Source: Rikenellaceae bacterium DTU002 (lineage in GTDB: Bacteria; Bacteroidota; Bacteroidia; Bacteroidales; UBA932). From it: 33,397 nucleotides of DNA. Position 1 is the stretch's first letter, and every line of letters starts with the position of its first letter. The notes beneath the pieces are model-generated. The model ran no database searches and was not told the origin of the DNA. It saw only the letters and a program-made list of their open reading frames with translations. Shown in pieces: positions 20,232-29,184 of the stretch. The stretch is from positions 25,052 through 58,448 of the forward strand of contig LFSY01000094.1 of assembly GCA_001512865.1 (NCBI GenBank), given 5' to 3'. The translations under genes were made by a program, and so were the position numbers.

Positions 20232-22139
20232 ATGAGAACTTTTTTTAGTGTGCTGTTTTTCGGCACTTGTGTCTGTGTTGTCCATGCACAGTCAACGGAT
20301 ATCTTTTTGGAAAACCTGGCCAGGGACCACGGCTTTACCGGTCAGGACATGGAAGAAATGCTGCATTCCCGGAAAAACATCAATTCGGCAACCCGGGACG
20401 ATCTGGAAATTGCCGGCTTCCTGACGCCTTACCAGATCGCTTCCCTGCTCGACCACAGGGAGCGTTACGGGCTCTTTTTTTCCTGGGCCGAGATTTTTCT
20501 GATACCCGGTTTTACCGGGGAAGTGTCGGACCTGCTTCCCCTGTTTTTCACCCTTGAGCAACACAAGGCACCTCGAAAAACGGATCTGCGGTCCCTGGCC
20601 CGCTACGGCAAACATACCGTACTGATGCAGACACGAACGCGTTTTCCCAGAGCTGAGGAGTACAGCCCTGTTACGGCCCGGGAATACCTTGCCCGTCCCA
20701 ATACACGATACCTTGGTATTCCCTGGTACCGCTACGGCCGTTATGCCTTCAGCTATTACGACCGTCTGCGATGCGGCATTACCCTGGAAAGCGATCCGGG
20801 AGAAAGGGCTGTGGCAGATTTTCTGTCTTTTCATATATCCCTGCAGGGTCCCGGGGCCCTAAAGTCTTTGGTGGCAGGTGATTTCAGGGCCAGGTTCGGC
20901 CAGGGACTGATGTTGTGGAACGGGACCCGGTTTGGGAAAGCATCCTCCACTTCGTCTTTATGCAACAATGAAATGGGCCTGACCCCCTATACCTCCCGTG
21001 ATGAAAATCTCTTTTTCAGGGGAGTGGGAGCCACATTCCGCCACAGGTATTTTGAATTGTCCGTTTTTGCCTCCGCCAGGGCGCTCGATGCCAGGATCAC
21101 TGACGAAGGCTTTACCTCGCTTGTCACCACCGGTTATCACAGGACTCCCCTTGAAACTGAAAAGAAAAATGCCCTGTTCGCCTGGGCAGCCGGAGCCAAT
21201 TTGTCCTGTACGGGAGAAGGATGGAAAGCGGGGGTAACAGCCCTGGGGTACGGATACGACCGTCAGGATGCCGGCAGGATTACATATTACAACGCTTATA
21301 AGAACAGATCCGTACCTTTCGGAGGGATTTCGGCGGATTTTTCCCTTAGGTGGAGGTCGTTGCGTTTTTTCTCTGAAACCGCCGTTGATGCGGGTTTTGT
21401 CCCGGCTGTACTTGCCGGCATCCTGTGTTACGGCAGGAACGGGAACAGGGCAGGCGTGCTCTTACGATGTTTCTCTCCTTCCTTCACCACGGCTTACGGA
21501 GCGGCTCTCGGCCGCAACAGCACCTCATCCAACGAATTCAGCCTGCAGCTGACCGGGGATCTTGTTTTGCAGCGATCCTGGAAATTAGACGGGAGCCTTT
21601 GGTTCTGGCTGTTCCCGAAAGCCCGTTATCTGTGCAGGGAACCTTCTTATGGCTGGGAAGGACGGGTACAGTTGTATTCCGGCGATCAGATGATTTCTCT
21701 GCGACAGCAGCGGTCCTTATCTGACAAAGGCGTTACCGACAGGCAATCCCTGCGCTTACAGTGCGGTTTGCCGCTGAACGGTTTGCTGGGCCTCAGATTT
21801 CGTGCAGACGGGGTGCATTGTCTACTTCCCGGAAAGGTGAATGACTGGGGATATGCTGTGTATGCTGAAATGACCTGCGGGGGAGCGGGGAAAAAATTCG
21901 GGGGATCTTTCCGGGTGTCGTATTTCAACACAGGTTCGTGGGATTCCAGGATATATATGTACGAATCTGATGTGTTGTACGGGTTCTCGGTACCTGCCCT
22001 TTACGGGAAAGGCTTCAGAAGTTATATAAACATGCGGTATGCTCCCTTTCAGTCCCTTGACCTGTGGGTCAGGTTTGCGTGTACAGCGGGAGGGTCTTTT
22101 TCCTGTGAATCTAAGGTTCAGGTGCGGTTTCGTTTTTGA
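20232..22139 (+). CDS. Secreted helix-hairpin-helix protein with predicted outer-membrane beta-barrel
   Basis: Signal peptide, then KNINSATRDDLEIAGFLTPYQIASLLDHRERYGLFFSWAEIFLIPGF (HhH/ComEA-like), then alternating aromatic beta-strands ending in CESKVQVRFRF. Confidence 0.75.
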   Translation: MRTFFSVLFFGTCVCVVHAQSTDIFLENLARDHGFTGQDMEEMLHSRKNINSATRDDLEIAGFLTPYQIASLLDHRERYGLFFSWAEIFLIPGFTGEVSDLLPLFFTLEQHKAPRKTDLRSLARYGKHTVLMQTRTRFPRAEEYSPVTAREYLARPNTRYLGIPWYRYGRYAFSYYDRLRCGITLESDPGERAVADFLSFHISLQGPGALKSLVAGDFRARFGQGLMLWNGTRFGKASSTSSLCNNEMGLTPYTSRDENLFFRGVGATFRHRYFELSVFASARALDARITDEGFTSLVTTGYHRTPLETEKKNALFAWAAGANLSCTGEGWKAGVTALGYGYDRQDAGRITYYNAYKNRSVPFGGISADFSLRWRSLRFFSETAVDAGFVPAVLAGILCYGRNGNRAGVLLRCFSPSFTTAYGAALGRNSTSSNEFSLQLTGDLVLQRSWKLDGSLWFWLFPKARYLCREPSYGWEGRVQLYSGDQMISLRQQRSLSDKGVTDRQSLRLQCGLPLNGLLGLRFRADGVHCLLPGKVNDWGYAVYAEMTCGGAGKKFGGSFRVSYFNTGSWDSRIYMYESDVLYGFSVPALYGKGFRSYINMRYAPFQSLDLWVRFACTAGGSFSCESKVQVRFRF

Positions 22140-23094
22140 CGAAAGGGACGAAATCTTTCCCGGCGATCAGCCTCAGGGATCCGGGCAGGATCCTGAATAC
22201 AAAGGGCGGAGTGCCCATAAGTTCCCCGTCTGTTTCCAGAAAAGTGGTATTCTTGCTGTTTGGGAGCACTTCCACCGTCTTGCCCCTTCCGTGGTGAGCC
22301 TCCTTGAATGAATATACTTTTCCTTCAATAAAATCCCTGATCCTCAGCGCCAGTGAAATTTTATTCAGGGGCCCCACCAGTGTAACATCAAACAATCCGT
22401 CATCCGGGATGGATAGAGGCAGGGCTTTCATCCCGCTGCCAATGCAGATCCCCATACCTATGCTGCAGGTGAGCACGGGCCCTTCGTAAAACACATTCCC
22501 GTCGATCAGGACCCTGAGGTCTTTGGGCCGGTAAAAAAGGAACTGGTGCAGCAGGCTGTTCAGGTATTGAGTTTTACCTCTTTTGTTGTCCTGTTCCACT
22601 ACCTTTTCATAATGTCTGATCACAGCCGCATCCAGACCCATGCCGGCCGCATTGGCGAAGTATCTGGATCTTTCGATTCCAAAATCCTGGAAAGAAACCC
22701 ATCCCACGTCGGTAAGAACGGTATGCTGTTCTATGATCGTTTCCATAGCCTTCACGTAATCCGTGGGGATTTTGTAGGCATAGACAAAATCATTGCCTGT
22801 TCCTATGGGTACAATACCCAGGGTGATGCTTTGCGTAGGGACATCTTGCTGGTAGAAAATCCCGTTGATCACTTCATGGAAAGTCCCGTCTCCCCCAATG
22901 ACGATGAAATTGCGTATGCCTTCACGTATGGCTTCGATGGTTATGGTAACGGCATGATACTTGTGCTTTGTGAACACACATTCAAACACAATGTTTTTTT
23001 CCAGGAAAAAATTGGAGATACGAGGCCACATCAGGGCCGTTTTACCACCACCTGCGATAGGGTTCAATATGATCATCCACCTGTTAGAGGGCAT
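22111..23094 (-). CDS. Diacylglycerol kinase / YegS-BmrU family lipid kinase
   Basis: ILNPIAGGGK, VIGGDGTFHEVINGI, LGIVPIGTGNDFVYAYKIP, DDGLFDVTLVGPL. Confidence 0.93.
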   Translation of the reverse strand: MPSNRWMIILNPIAGGGKTALMWPRISNFFLEKNIVFECVFTKHKYHAVTITIEAIREGIRNFIVIGGDGTFHEVINGIFYQQDVPTQSITLGIVPIGTGNDFVYAYKIPTDYVKAMETIIEQHTVLTDVGWVSFQDFGIERSRYFANAAGMGLDAAVIRHYEKVVEQDNKRGKTQYLNSLLHQFLFYRPKDLRVLIDGNVFYEGPVLTCSIGMGICIGSGMKALPLSIPDDGLFDVTLVGPLNKISLALRIRDFIEGKVYSFKEAHHGRGKTVEVLPNSKNTTFLETDGELMGTPPFVFRILPGSLRLIAGKDFVPFVKNETAPEP

Positions 23095-23149
23095 AATGAC
23101 GGGCTTTGAAATGAGAGTGTAAAAGTAAGAATATTTGTTCTATTTATAG

Positions 23150-23157
23150 TATATTTG
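23150..23157 (+). promoter_or_regulatory. -7 box TATATTTG upstream of parA
   Basis: Exact TAnnTTTG match 27 nt before ATG. Confidence 0.5.
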
Positions 23158-23184
23158 CCCAATTGAAATCAAACAGGCACATTT

Positions 23185-23958
23185 ATGGGAAAAGTAATCG
23201 CCATAGCGAATCAGAAGGGGGGAGTAGGAAAAACGACCACAGCCATCAATCTGGCAGCATCTCTTGCAGTGATGGAAAAAAATGTTTTATTGGTTGATGC
23301 AGATCCACAGGCGAACACCACTTCAGGGCTTTGTTTCGATCCCAACGCCGGCAGCGGAGACACCCTGTACGAGTGTCTTATCGGAAAGGTGCCGGTGGAA
23401 AAAACGATCCTCCAGACAGAGATAGACGGGCTGAAGCTCATTCCTTCCCATATTGATCTTGTGGGTGCCGAGATAGAGCTTCTTTCAGTGCCTGACCGCG
23501 AGCAGGTAATGAAGCAGCACCTTGACGGCATACGTCAGCACTTCGATTATATTTTTATAGATTGTTCCCCGTCCCTGGGACTGATCACAGTCAATGCCCT
23601 GACTGCGGCTGATGCCGTGATCATTCCCGTACAGTGCGAATTCTTTTCTCTGGAAGGACTGGGAAAACTGCTCAACACCATAAAAATTGTACAAAGCCGT
23701 CTGAACCCCTCCCTGGCCATTGAAGGATTCCTTCTGACCATGTATGATGTGCGTCTGCGATCACACAACCAGATAGTTGAAGAGGTAAGGCATCATTTCA
23801 GGGATATGGTTTTTCAGACGGTCATTCAGAGGAATGTACGGCTGAGCGAATCACCTTCTCACGGAAAACCCGTGATTCTGTACGATGCCGCCTCCGTAGG
23901 CAGTAACAATTACCTGAATCTTGCCCGGGAATTTTTAAAGAAGAATCAAAATGACTAA
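23185..23958 (+). CDS. parA: Chromosome-partitioning ATPase ParA/Soj
   Basis: IANQKGGVGKTTTAINLAASLA, LLVDADPQANTTSGL, FIDCSPSLGLITVNAL, RNVRLSESPSHGKPVILYD. Confidence 0.97.
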   Translation: MGKVIAIANQKGGVGKTTTAINLAASLAVMEKNVLLVDADPQANTTSGLCFDPNAGSGDTLYECLIGKVPVEKTILQTEIDGLKLIPSHIDLVGAEIELLSVPDREQVMKQHLDGIRQHFDYIFIDCSPSLGLITVNALTAADAVIIPVQCEFFSLEGLGKLLNTIKIVQSRLNPSLAIEGFLLTMYDVRLRSHNQIVEEVRHHFRDMVFQTVIQRNVRLSESPSHGKPVILYDAASVGSNNYLNLAREFLKKNQND

Positions 23959-24847
23959 AAAACCGGCTTTGGGAAAAGGACTTGGGGCCCTGATATCGGA
24001 ATCTCCTTCCCTGTCAGACTGGAAACCCCGGAATCCCGTAGTACTTCCCCAATTGGAAGGAACTTCACTGATACAGATAGATCTGATAGAAGTCAATCCG
24101 GAACAGCCACGCAAGGAATTCAATGAAGAATCGCTGGCCGAACTGGCGCATTCCATAAAGAACCTGGGGCTGATCCAGCCCATCACACTCCGCAAGCTTT
24201 CCGGAGACAGGTATCAGCTGATCAGCGGAGAAAGACGGTTGCGGGCAGCCAGGCTGGCCGGTCTGACAAAAGTGCCTGCATACATCAGGCAGGTAGAAGA
24301 CGGGGCTTTACTGGAAATGGCCCTGGTAGAAAACATACAGCGTGAGAACCTGGATGCTATGGAAATTGCTTTCGGGTTCCAGCGTCTGACAGAAGAATGC
24401 GAACTCACTCAGGAGAAGCTTGCAGAAAGGGTGGGCAAGAAAAGAGCCACTGTTGCGAACTATCTCAGACTTTTACAATTGCCTGCAGAGGTCCAGTTGC
24501 TCATAAGGGCAGGCGCACTTACCATGGGTCATGCGAGGGCGTTGCTGTCCCTGGATGACAATGCGGCACGACTGGCTCTGGCCGGAAAGATTGTGGAGAA
24601 AGATCTGTCGGTCAGACAGGTAGAAAACATGGTGCGCCAGGCAGACGGTGAGAAAGCGGCGAGCCGGACGCAGGAGACAGAATTGCCCGATGTCTATTAC
24701 CGCGTACTGGAAAGGATCGGCAGATTTTTTAATCACAACATAAGCGTGAAAAGAAATGCAAGAGGCGAGGGAGTCCTGACCATACATTGCTCCGGTGATT
24801 CGGAAATGGAATCTTTTCTGGATGTCCTGGAGAAAAATAATATATAG
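23951..24847 (+). CDS. parB: Chromosome-partitioning protein ParB
   Basis: KPALGKGLGALI, IEVNPEQPRKEFNEESLAELAHSIKNLGLIQPI, LISGERRLRAARLAGLTKVPA, LVENIQRENLDAMEIA, GHARALLSL. Confidence 0.97.
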   Translation: MTKKPALGKGLGALISESPSLSDWKPRNPVVLPQLEGTSLIQIDLIEVNPEQPRKEFNEESLAELAHSIKNLGLIQPITLRKLSGDRYQLISGERRLRAARLAGLTKVPAYIRQVEDGALLEMALVENIQRENLDAMEIAFGFQRLTEECELTQEKLAERVGKKRATVANYLRLLQLPAEVQLLIRAGALTMGHARALLSLDDNAARLALAGKIVEKDLSVRQVENMVRQADGEKAASRTQETELPDVYYRVLERIGRFFNHNISVKRNARGEGVLTIHCSGDSEMESFLDVLEKNNI

Positions 24848-24860
24848 CAGGTCATTATTT

Positions 24861-25745
24861 GTGAAACGTAACCTTGTATTTTTTCTTTTTCTGTTCTGCT
24901 TTCTTCCCGTCGCATACGGGCAGTTTGCAGTGGATATGGGAGATCAGGGAACACGCCAGGCAGGGGACACTACGGTGCAGGCAAAGGAGCCGTTCAAACT
25001 GCGCACTTATTATTCTGCACTGTCGGGAAAAGACACCCTGAAACTGGGTCGTGTTTTTTCCGGAGCGGTAATCCTCCCGGGGTATTCACAGGCCTACAAC
25101 CGTCAATACTGGAAGATACCTGCAGTATATGCAGGCCTTGGTGCCGGGATCTACATGGGGTACCGTTTCAACATGAAATATCTGGATACGGGGAATGAAT
25201 CCTATGAATTGTACAGAAACCTGTGTTATGCCGGGGCCGGTCTGGTTTACTGGGGCAGCCTGCTGGACGGGGTGGTACAGTTTAAGCACGAGAAAGAGAT
25301 CCTGCCTGCCAGGGCAACGCTTTTTTCTGCGCTGCTGCCGGGTCTGGGACAAATATACAACGGGGATTACTGGAAGCTTCCCATCATCTACGGCGGGCTC
25401 ATTGCCTGCGGGTATTTCTGGCAATACAACGGGCTTCAGTACCAACGCTACAAGACCATGTACAACCATGCTACCGCGAAACCATCCGAGTACGACGGCT
25501 GGATGACACCTGAGAATATCAAATGGTACAGGGATTCTTTCCGTCGTTACAGGGATTACTCCGTCATTGCCACGGTCCTGGTGTATGCCCTGAATGTCAT
25601 AGATGCCAACGTCTTTGCACACTTCAGGGATTTTGACATCAGCGATGACCTTACCCTGCGGATAGAGCCGGGGCTGATCCCCGCTGCCGGCTATGCTTCT
25701 GCCGCCTTTCCGGGTGCCGGAATCCAAATGAGATTAACCTTTTAA
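24861..25745 (+). CDS. DUF5683-like membrane/envelope protein with internal duplication
   Basis: Signal-like VKRNLVFFLFLFCFLPVAYGQ from GTG 24861; two copies of LPG..Q.YN..YWK.P..Y.GL. The ORF-track start at 24795 lies inside parB. Confidence 0.8.
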   Translation: MKRNLVFFLFLFCFLPVAYGQFAVDMGDQGTRQAGDTTVQAKEPFKLRTYYSALSGKDTLKLGRVFSGAVILPGYSQAYNRQYWKIPAVYAGLGAGIYMGYRFNMKYLDTGNESYELYRNLCYAGAGLVYWGSLLDGVVQFKHEKEILPARATLFSALLPGLGQIYNGDYWKLPIIYGGLIACGYFWQYNGLQYQRYKTMYNHATAKPSEYDGWMTPENIKWYRDSFRRYRDYSVIATVLVYALNVIDANVFAHFRDFDISDDLTLRIEPGLIPAAGYASAAFPGAGIQMRLTF

Positions 25746-25759
25746 CAATTGTTCCTGAT

Positions 25760-27553
25760 ATGAAATCTAAATCCCTGATCTTTTTATTGCTTATCCTCAC
25801 ACTGTCTCCCGTTCCCCTGGGAGCACAGATCATTAAAAGACCATCGAAAAAACAGCTGACCCGACAGGTGGATTCCCTGTTAAGACTGACCGACTCGCTG
25901 CAGCAAGCCCTTATGACCATGGAATTGCCTGCGGCAGACTCTCTGTATATGAACGGAGAGATCAATGAAGGCGGGTTTGACAGTCCTGCTGTCGAAACGG
26001 ATTTCGGATACGATTCCCTGTCGACGGAACAGCGTCTGAGCTTGTATTATCATCAGAATCTGCTGAACCAGTTGCCCGATCCCATGACACTGGAAAACCT
26101 GGACACAGCCATGTTAAGTTCCGGCATACCCGACTCGGTATATATTGAAAGACTGACCAGGATGAACAGTTTCATCAAGCTCCCGTACAACAATATAGTG
26201 AAGAACCATATCATACACTATACCCAGAAGATGCCCGACCGTATTCCCACGATTTTAGGTCTGGCACAATATTATATGCCATTGTTCGAAGAGATCCTCG
26301 ATTCTTACAGCATGCCGCTGGAGCTGAAAGCCATGGCCGTGATCGAATCTGCCCTCAATCCCAGGGCCGTCTCCAGGGCCCGGGCTACGGGCATGTGGCA
26401 ATTCATGTACCGAACGGCGTTGAATTACAACCTTACCATCAATTCCTACGTAGATGAAAGACTTGATCCCATCGTCTCGGGAGATGCTGCTGCCCGTTAC
26501 CTTCTAGATTCCTACCGTATATACGGGGACTGGGTACTGGCCATAGCCTCTTACAATTGCGGGGTGGGAAATGTGAATAAAGCCATCCGCAGGGCGGGAG
26601 GGTCCCGGGAGTTCTGGGACATATATCCCTTTTTACCACGGGAAACCCGCGGTTATGTACCGGCCTTTGTCGCGGCCCTGTATACCATGCGTTATTACAA
26701 CGAACACCAGATCAGGCCGCTTCCAATAGAAATGCCTGCACATGTAGATACGTTCGAGGTTAACAGAATGCTCCATTTTGAACAGATCACCTCGTTCCTG
26801 GACATATCAATGGATCAGTTGAGGGACCTGAATCCTCAATACACCAAGGACATCATACCCGGCGTGGAGCGTCCCTATATATTGCGACTTCCTTACGAAT
26901 ACAGCGGAGAGTTCGCTGCACTGCAGGATACGATATTTTCATACAGGGACAGTGTCTATTTTAATCCCCTGATCCTGAACACCAGGGCAACAGCTTCCGA
27001 TACACAGGTCACTCACAGGGTGCGCAGCGGGGAAACCCTCAGTCATATTGCATACCGTTACGGGGTTAGGATCGCCGATCTGAAATACTGGAACGGTCTC
27101 CGTTCGGACAGGATCGTTCCCAACCAGCGTCTGATCATCTATTCAAAAGGATCCGGGGCACCACAGGCTTCTGCCGCACAAAGCACCTCTTCCTCCCGGG
27201 GGATCCCTGCCGCCAGGGCACAGGGAAATCTGATCACACACAAAGTGCAGCGGGGGGAAACACTGGGGGGCATCGCCGAGAAATACAAGGTAAGTGCCGC
27301 CAACATCCGTTCCTGGAACAATATGCGCAACAACACCATATACGCCGGCGGCACATTAAAAATCTACACTTCTGCCACAGTGGCCACTTCCCACGACGGA
27401 TCCTTTGAATACTATACCATCAAACAGGGAGACAACCTCTGGGATATCGCCAATAAATTCGGGATCACGGTACAGAATATCCGTTCCCTGAACGGACTGG
27501 GCAACAATTCCAGGATATATCCCGGACAGAAGCTGAAAATCCGTAAAATGTAA
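25760..27553 (+). CDS. mltD: Membrane-bound lytic murein transglycosylase D with three LysM domains
   Basis: LELKAMAVIESALNPRAVSRARATGMWQFM...IASYNCGVGNVNKAIRR; LysM units THRVRSGETLSHIAYRYGV, THKVQRGETLGGIAEKYKV, YYTIKQGDNLWDIANKFGI. Confidence 0.95.
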   Translation: MKSKSLIFLLLILTLSPVPLGAQIIKRPSKKQLTRQVDSLLRLTDSLQQALMTMELPAADSLYMNGEINEGGFDSPAVETDFGYDSLSTEQRLSLYYHQNLLNQLPDPMTLENLDTAMLSSGIPDSVYIERLTRMNSFIKLPYNNIVKNHIIHYTQKMPDRIPTILGLAQYYMPLFEEILDSYSMPLELKAMAVIESALNPRAVSRARATGMWQFMYRTALNYNLTINSYVDERLDPIVSGDAAARYLLDSYRIYGDWVLAIASYNCGVGNVNKAIRRAGGSREFWDIYPFLPRETRGYVPAFVAALYTMRYYNEHQIRPLPIEMPAHVDTFEVNRMLHFEQITSFLDISMDQLRDLNPQYTKDIIPGVERPYILRLPYEYSGEFAALQDTIFSYRDSVYFNPLILNTRATASDTQVTHRVRSGETLSHIAYRYGVRIADLKYWNGLRSDRIVPNQRLIIYSKGSGAPQASAAQSTSSSRGIPAARAQGNLITHKVQRGETLGGIAEKYKVSAANIRSWNNMRNNTIYAGGTLKIYTSATVATSHDGSFEYYTIKQGDNLWDIANKFGITVQNIRSLNGLGNNSRIYPGQKLKIRKM

Positions 27554-27555
27554 CA

Positions 27556-29184
27556 TCAGGCAGGGTCCACATCGATCCTGCAGCGGGCGGGAGCCAGGGG
27601 CATCTCCTTAACGGCCGCTGAAATGATTTCTTTCAGCGGCTGTATTTTCACGTTTTTTGGAATGGTGATCTGCAAGCGATAGGAAAACTGTACCATGCGT
27701 GTTTCAAACGGGAGGAAAGGACCTTCCGCCCTGGCCGGCCATTTCTCCTGTCCAAGACGGTTAAGGAGCATCGTTGCTTTTGTCAGGGCAGTCGTTTTTT
27801 TGTTGTGTGATACTGTGAGCATGATCATCCTTGTAAAAGGAGGATATCCGTATCGTTTTCGTTCCTCGAGCAGATGATGAAGAAAAGAATCGGAAAGGCC
27901 TTCCCGCAGGGCTTCATAGAAAGGATGATCCACATCGGAGCTTTGGAAAAAGACTGGGACCGGCTTATCCTGAGCGGCCACCCACCTCATAACGTTTCCG
28001 GCAGCGTGACAGGCTTGCTCGGTAGCACGAAAATGTTTTCTGGACAGGAGTTTTTCGGTATGCAGGAAAGAAATCATACCGATGTCTTTTCCAAGATGGT
28101 GGTGGGTCCGGAAAGGTTTGCAGACGGTAATCCCCGGAACCGGAACATGATTTTCAACTGACATCGGATCGGCTTCTACCAACAGGGCTTCCATGCCCTT
28201 GTCAAGACATTCCCTGAGTGCCCCGTACGAGCGTACATCCAGGAACCCTTTCATGTTTTTTTGAACAAACGGATCGGATGTATCGGTGATGATGATCCTG
28301 TTCTCCCGGTCCGTAACCCTGTCCGGTGTTTTCAGGTGCCCGAATTTCCCGGTGACCGTATTGTGTAGCGTTTCCAGTGAAGGAACGGCAGATCCCAGCA
28401 ATACCCGGGAACCATATATCTGTCCCATCATGAGCGCCGTATCCCTGGCATGCAGGTGAGGGGCGGAATCGTTCCGTTTGTGGCCCGGGTGCTCTTCCCT
28501 TTCTACAACAATAAGACCCGGATCCGTAAAAGGAAGAAAGAGAGACTGCTGCATTCCTGTGACAACGACCGGATTGCCTGCATAAAGTTCTTTTTTTGCC
28601 CGGCTCTGCTCCCTGAGAGGCCTTTTGGAATGAAAACAGATCAGTTGTTCCTTGAAATCCGGAAGCAGTTTTTCATAGATACTTTCACAGGAAACCATGT
28701 CCGGACAGATGATAAGACACTGTTGTCCCCGGGAGAGCGTCTGTCGTACATGCTCCCTGTAAATTCCCGTACGGTCAGGTCCTTCCGCATACAACGGTTT
28801 GCCCGGTACGGGCACATGGTCCCTTTCCTCGGATACGGATTCGGCCCTTCTTCTGAAAGAATACATGGAAAGGCCTGTTTTGGCGACCATTCCCGGCGGG
28901 CACATATAGTAACGGGCTATCCATTCCCAGAGAACGAGGGCGTTTTCCGAAACGATGGGCAGTGCGTTGACAATTTCAACAATATCCCGGATCTCTTTCG
29001 GGTCACTCACTGCCCCGGTATGTTCCGCCACATTGAAAATCACACCGGTATGTATGCCTTTACCAACGGGGACCTTTACCTGTTGTCCCCTCTTTGCCGC
29101 TCCGGCAAGTTCTTCCGGGACCCTGTACGTAAGCAGTCCTTCCAGGGCCAAAGGCAACAGAATATCGGCGTAAATCCCTTTCAT
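27556..29184 (-). CDS. PriA-like primosomal protein N' homologue lacking helicase and zinc-binding motifs (putative pseudo-helicase)
   Basis: N-terminus YADILLPLALEGLLTYRVPEEL and LVLWEWIARYYMCPPGMVAKTGL; VLLGSAVPSLETLHN; C-terminus ERKRYGYPPFTRMIML...RIDVDPA are PriA-like. Walker A position reads GPDRT; no Cys cluster; no GRxGR. Confidence 0.88.
   Translation of the reverse strand: MKGIYADILLPLALEGLLTYRVPEELAGAAKRGQQVKVPVGKGIHTGVIFNVAEHTGAVSDPKEIRDIVEIVNALPIVSENALVLWEWIARYYMCPPGMVAKTGLSMYSFRRRAESVSEERDHVPVPGKPLYAEGPDRTGIYREHVRQTLSRGQQCLIICPDMVSCESIYEKLLPDFKEQLICFHSKRPLREQSRAKKELYAGNPVVVTGMQQSLFLPFTDPGLIVVEREEHPGHKRNDSAPHLHARDTALMMGQIYGSRVLLGSAVPSLETLHNTVTGKFGHLKTPDRVTDRENRIIITDTSDPFVQKNMKGFLDVRSYGALRECLDKGMEALLVEADPMSVENHVPVPGITVCKPFRTHHHLGKDIGMISFLHTEKLLSRKHFRATEQACHAAGNVMRWVAAQDKPVPVFFQSSDVDHPFYEALREGLSDSFLHHLLEERKRYGYPPFTRMIMLTVSHNKKTTALTKATMLLNRLGQEKWPARAEGPFLPFETRMVQFSYRLQITIPKNVKIQPLKEIISAAVKEMPLAPARCRIDVDPA
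27614..27640 (+). terminator. Candidate mltD terminator inside the priA-like 3' coding region
   Basis: Perfect 10-bp inverted repeat GCCGCTGAAA-TGATTTC-TTTCAGCGGC followed by TGTATTTTCACGTTTTTT, about 60 nt past the mltD stop. Confidence 0.45.

Noticed and set aside
22170-22195. CAGGGATCCGGGCAGGATCCTG inverted repeat past the HhH-barrel stop as a terminator
   Set aside because: Imperfect stem with no T-tract and inside the dgk coding region; weak compared with the mltD candidate.
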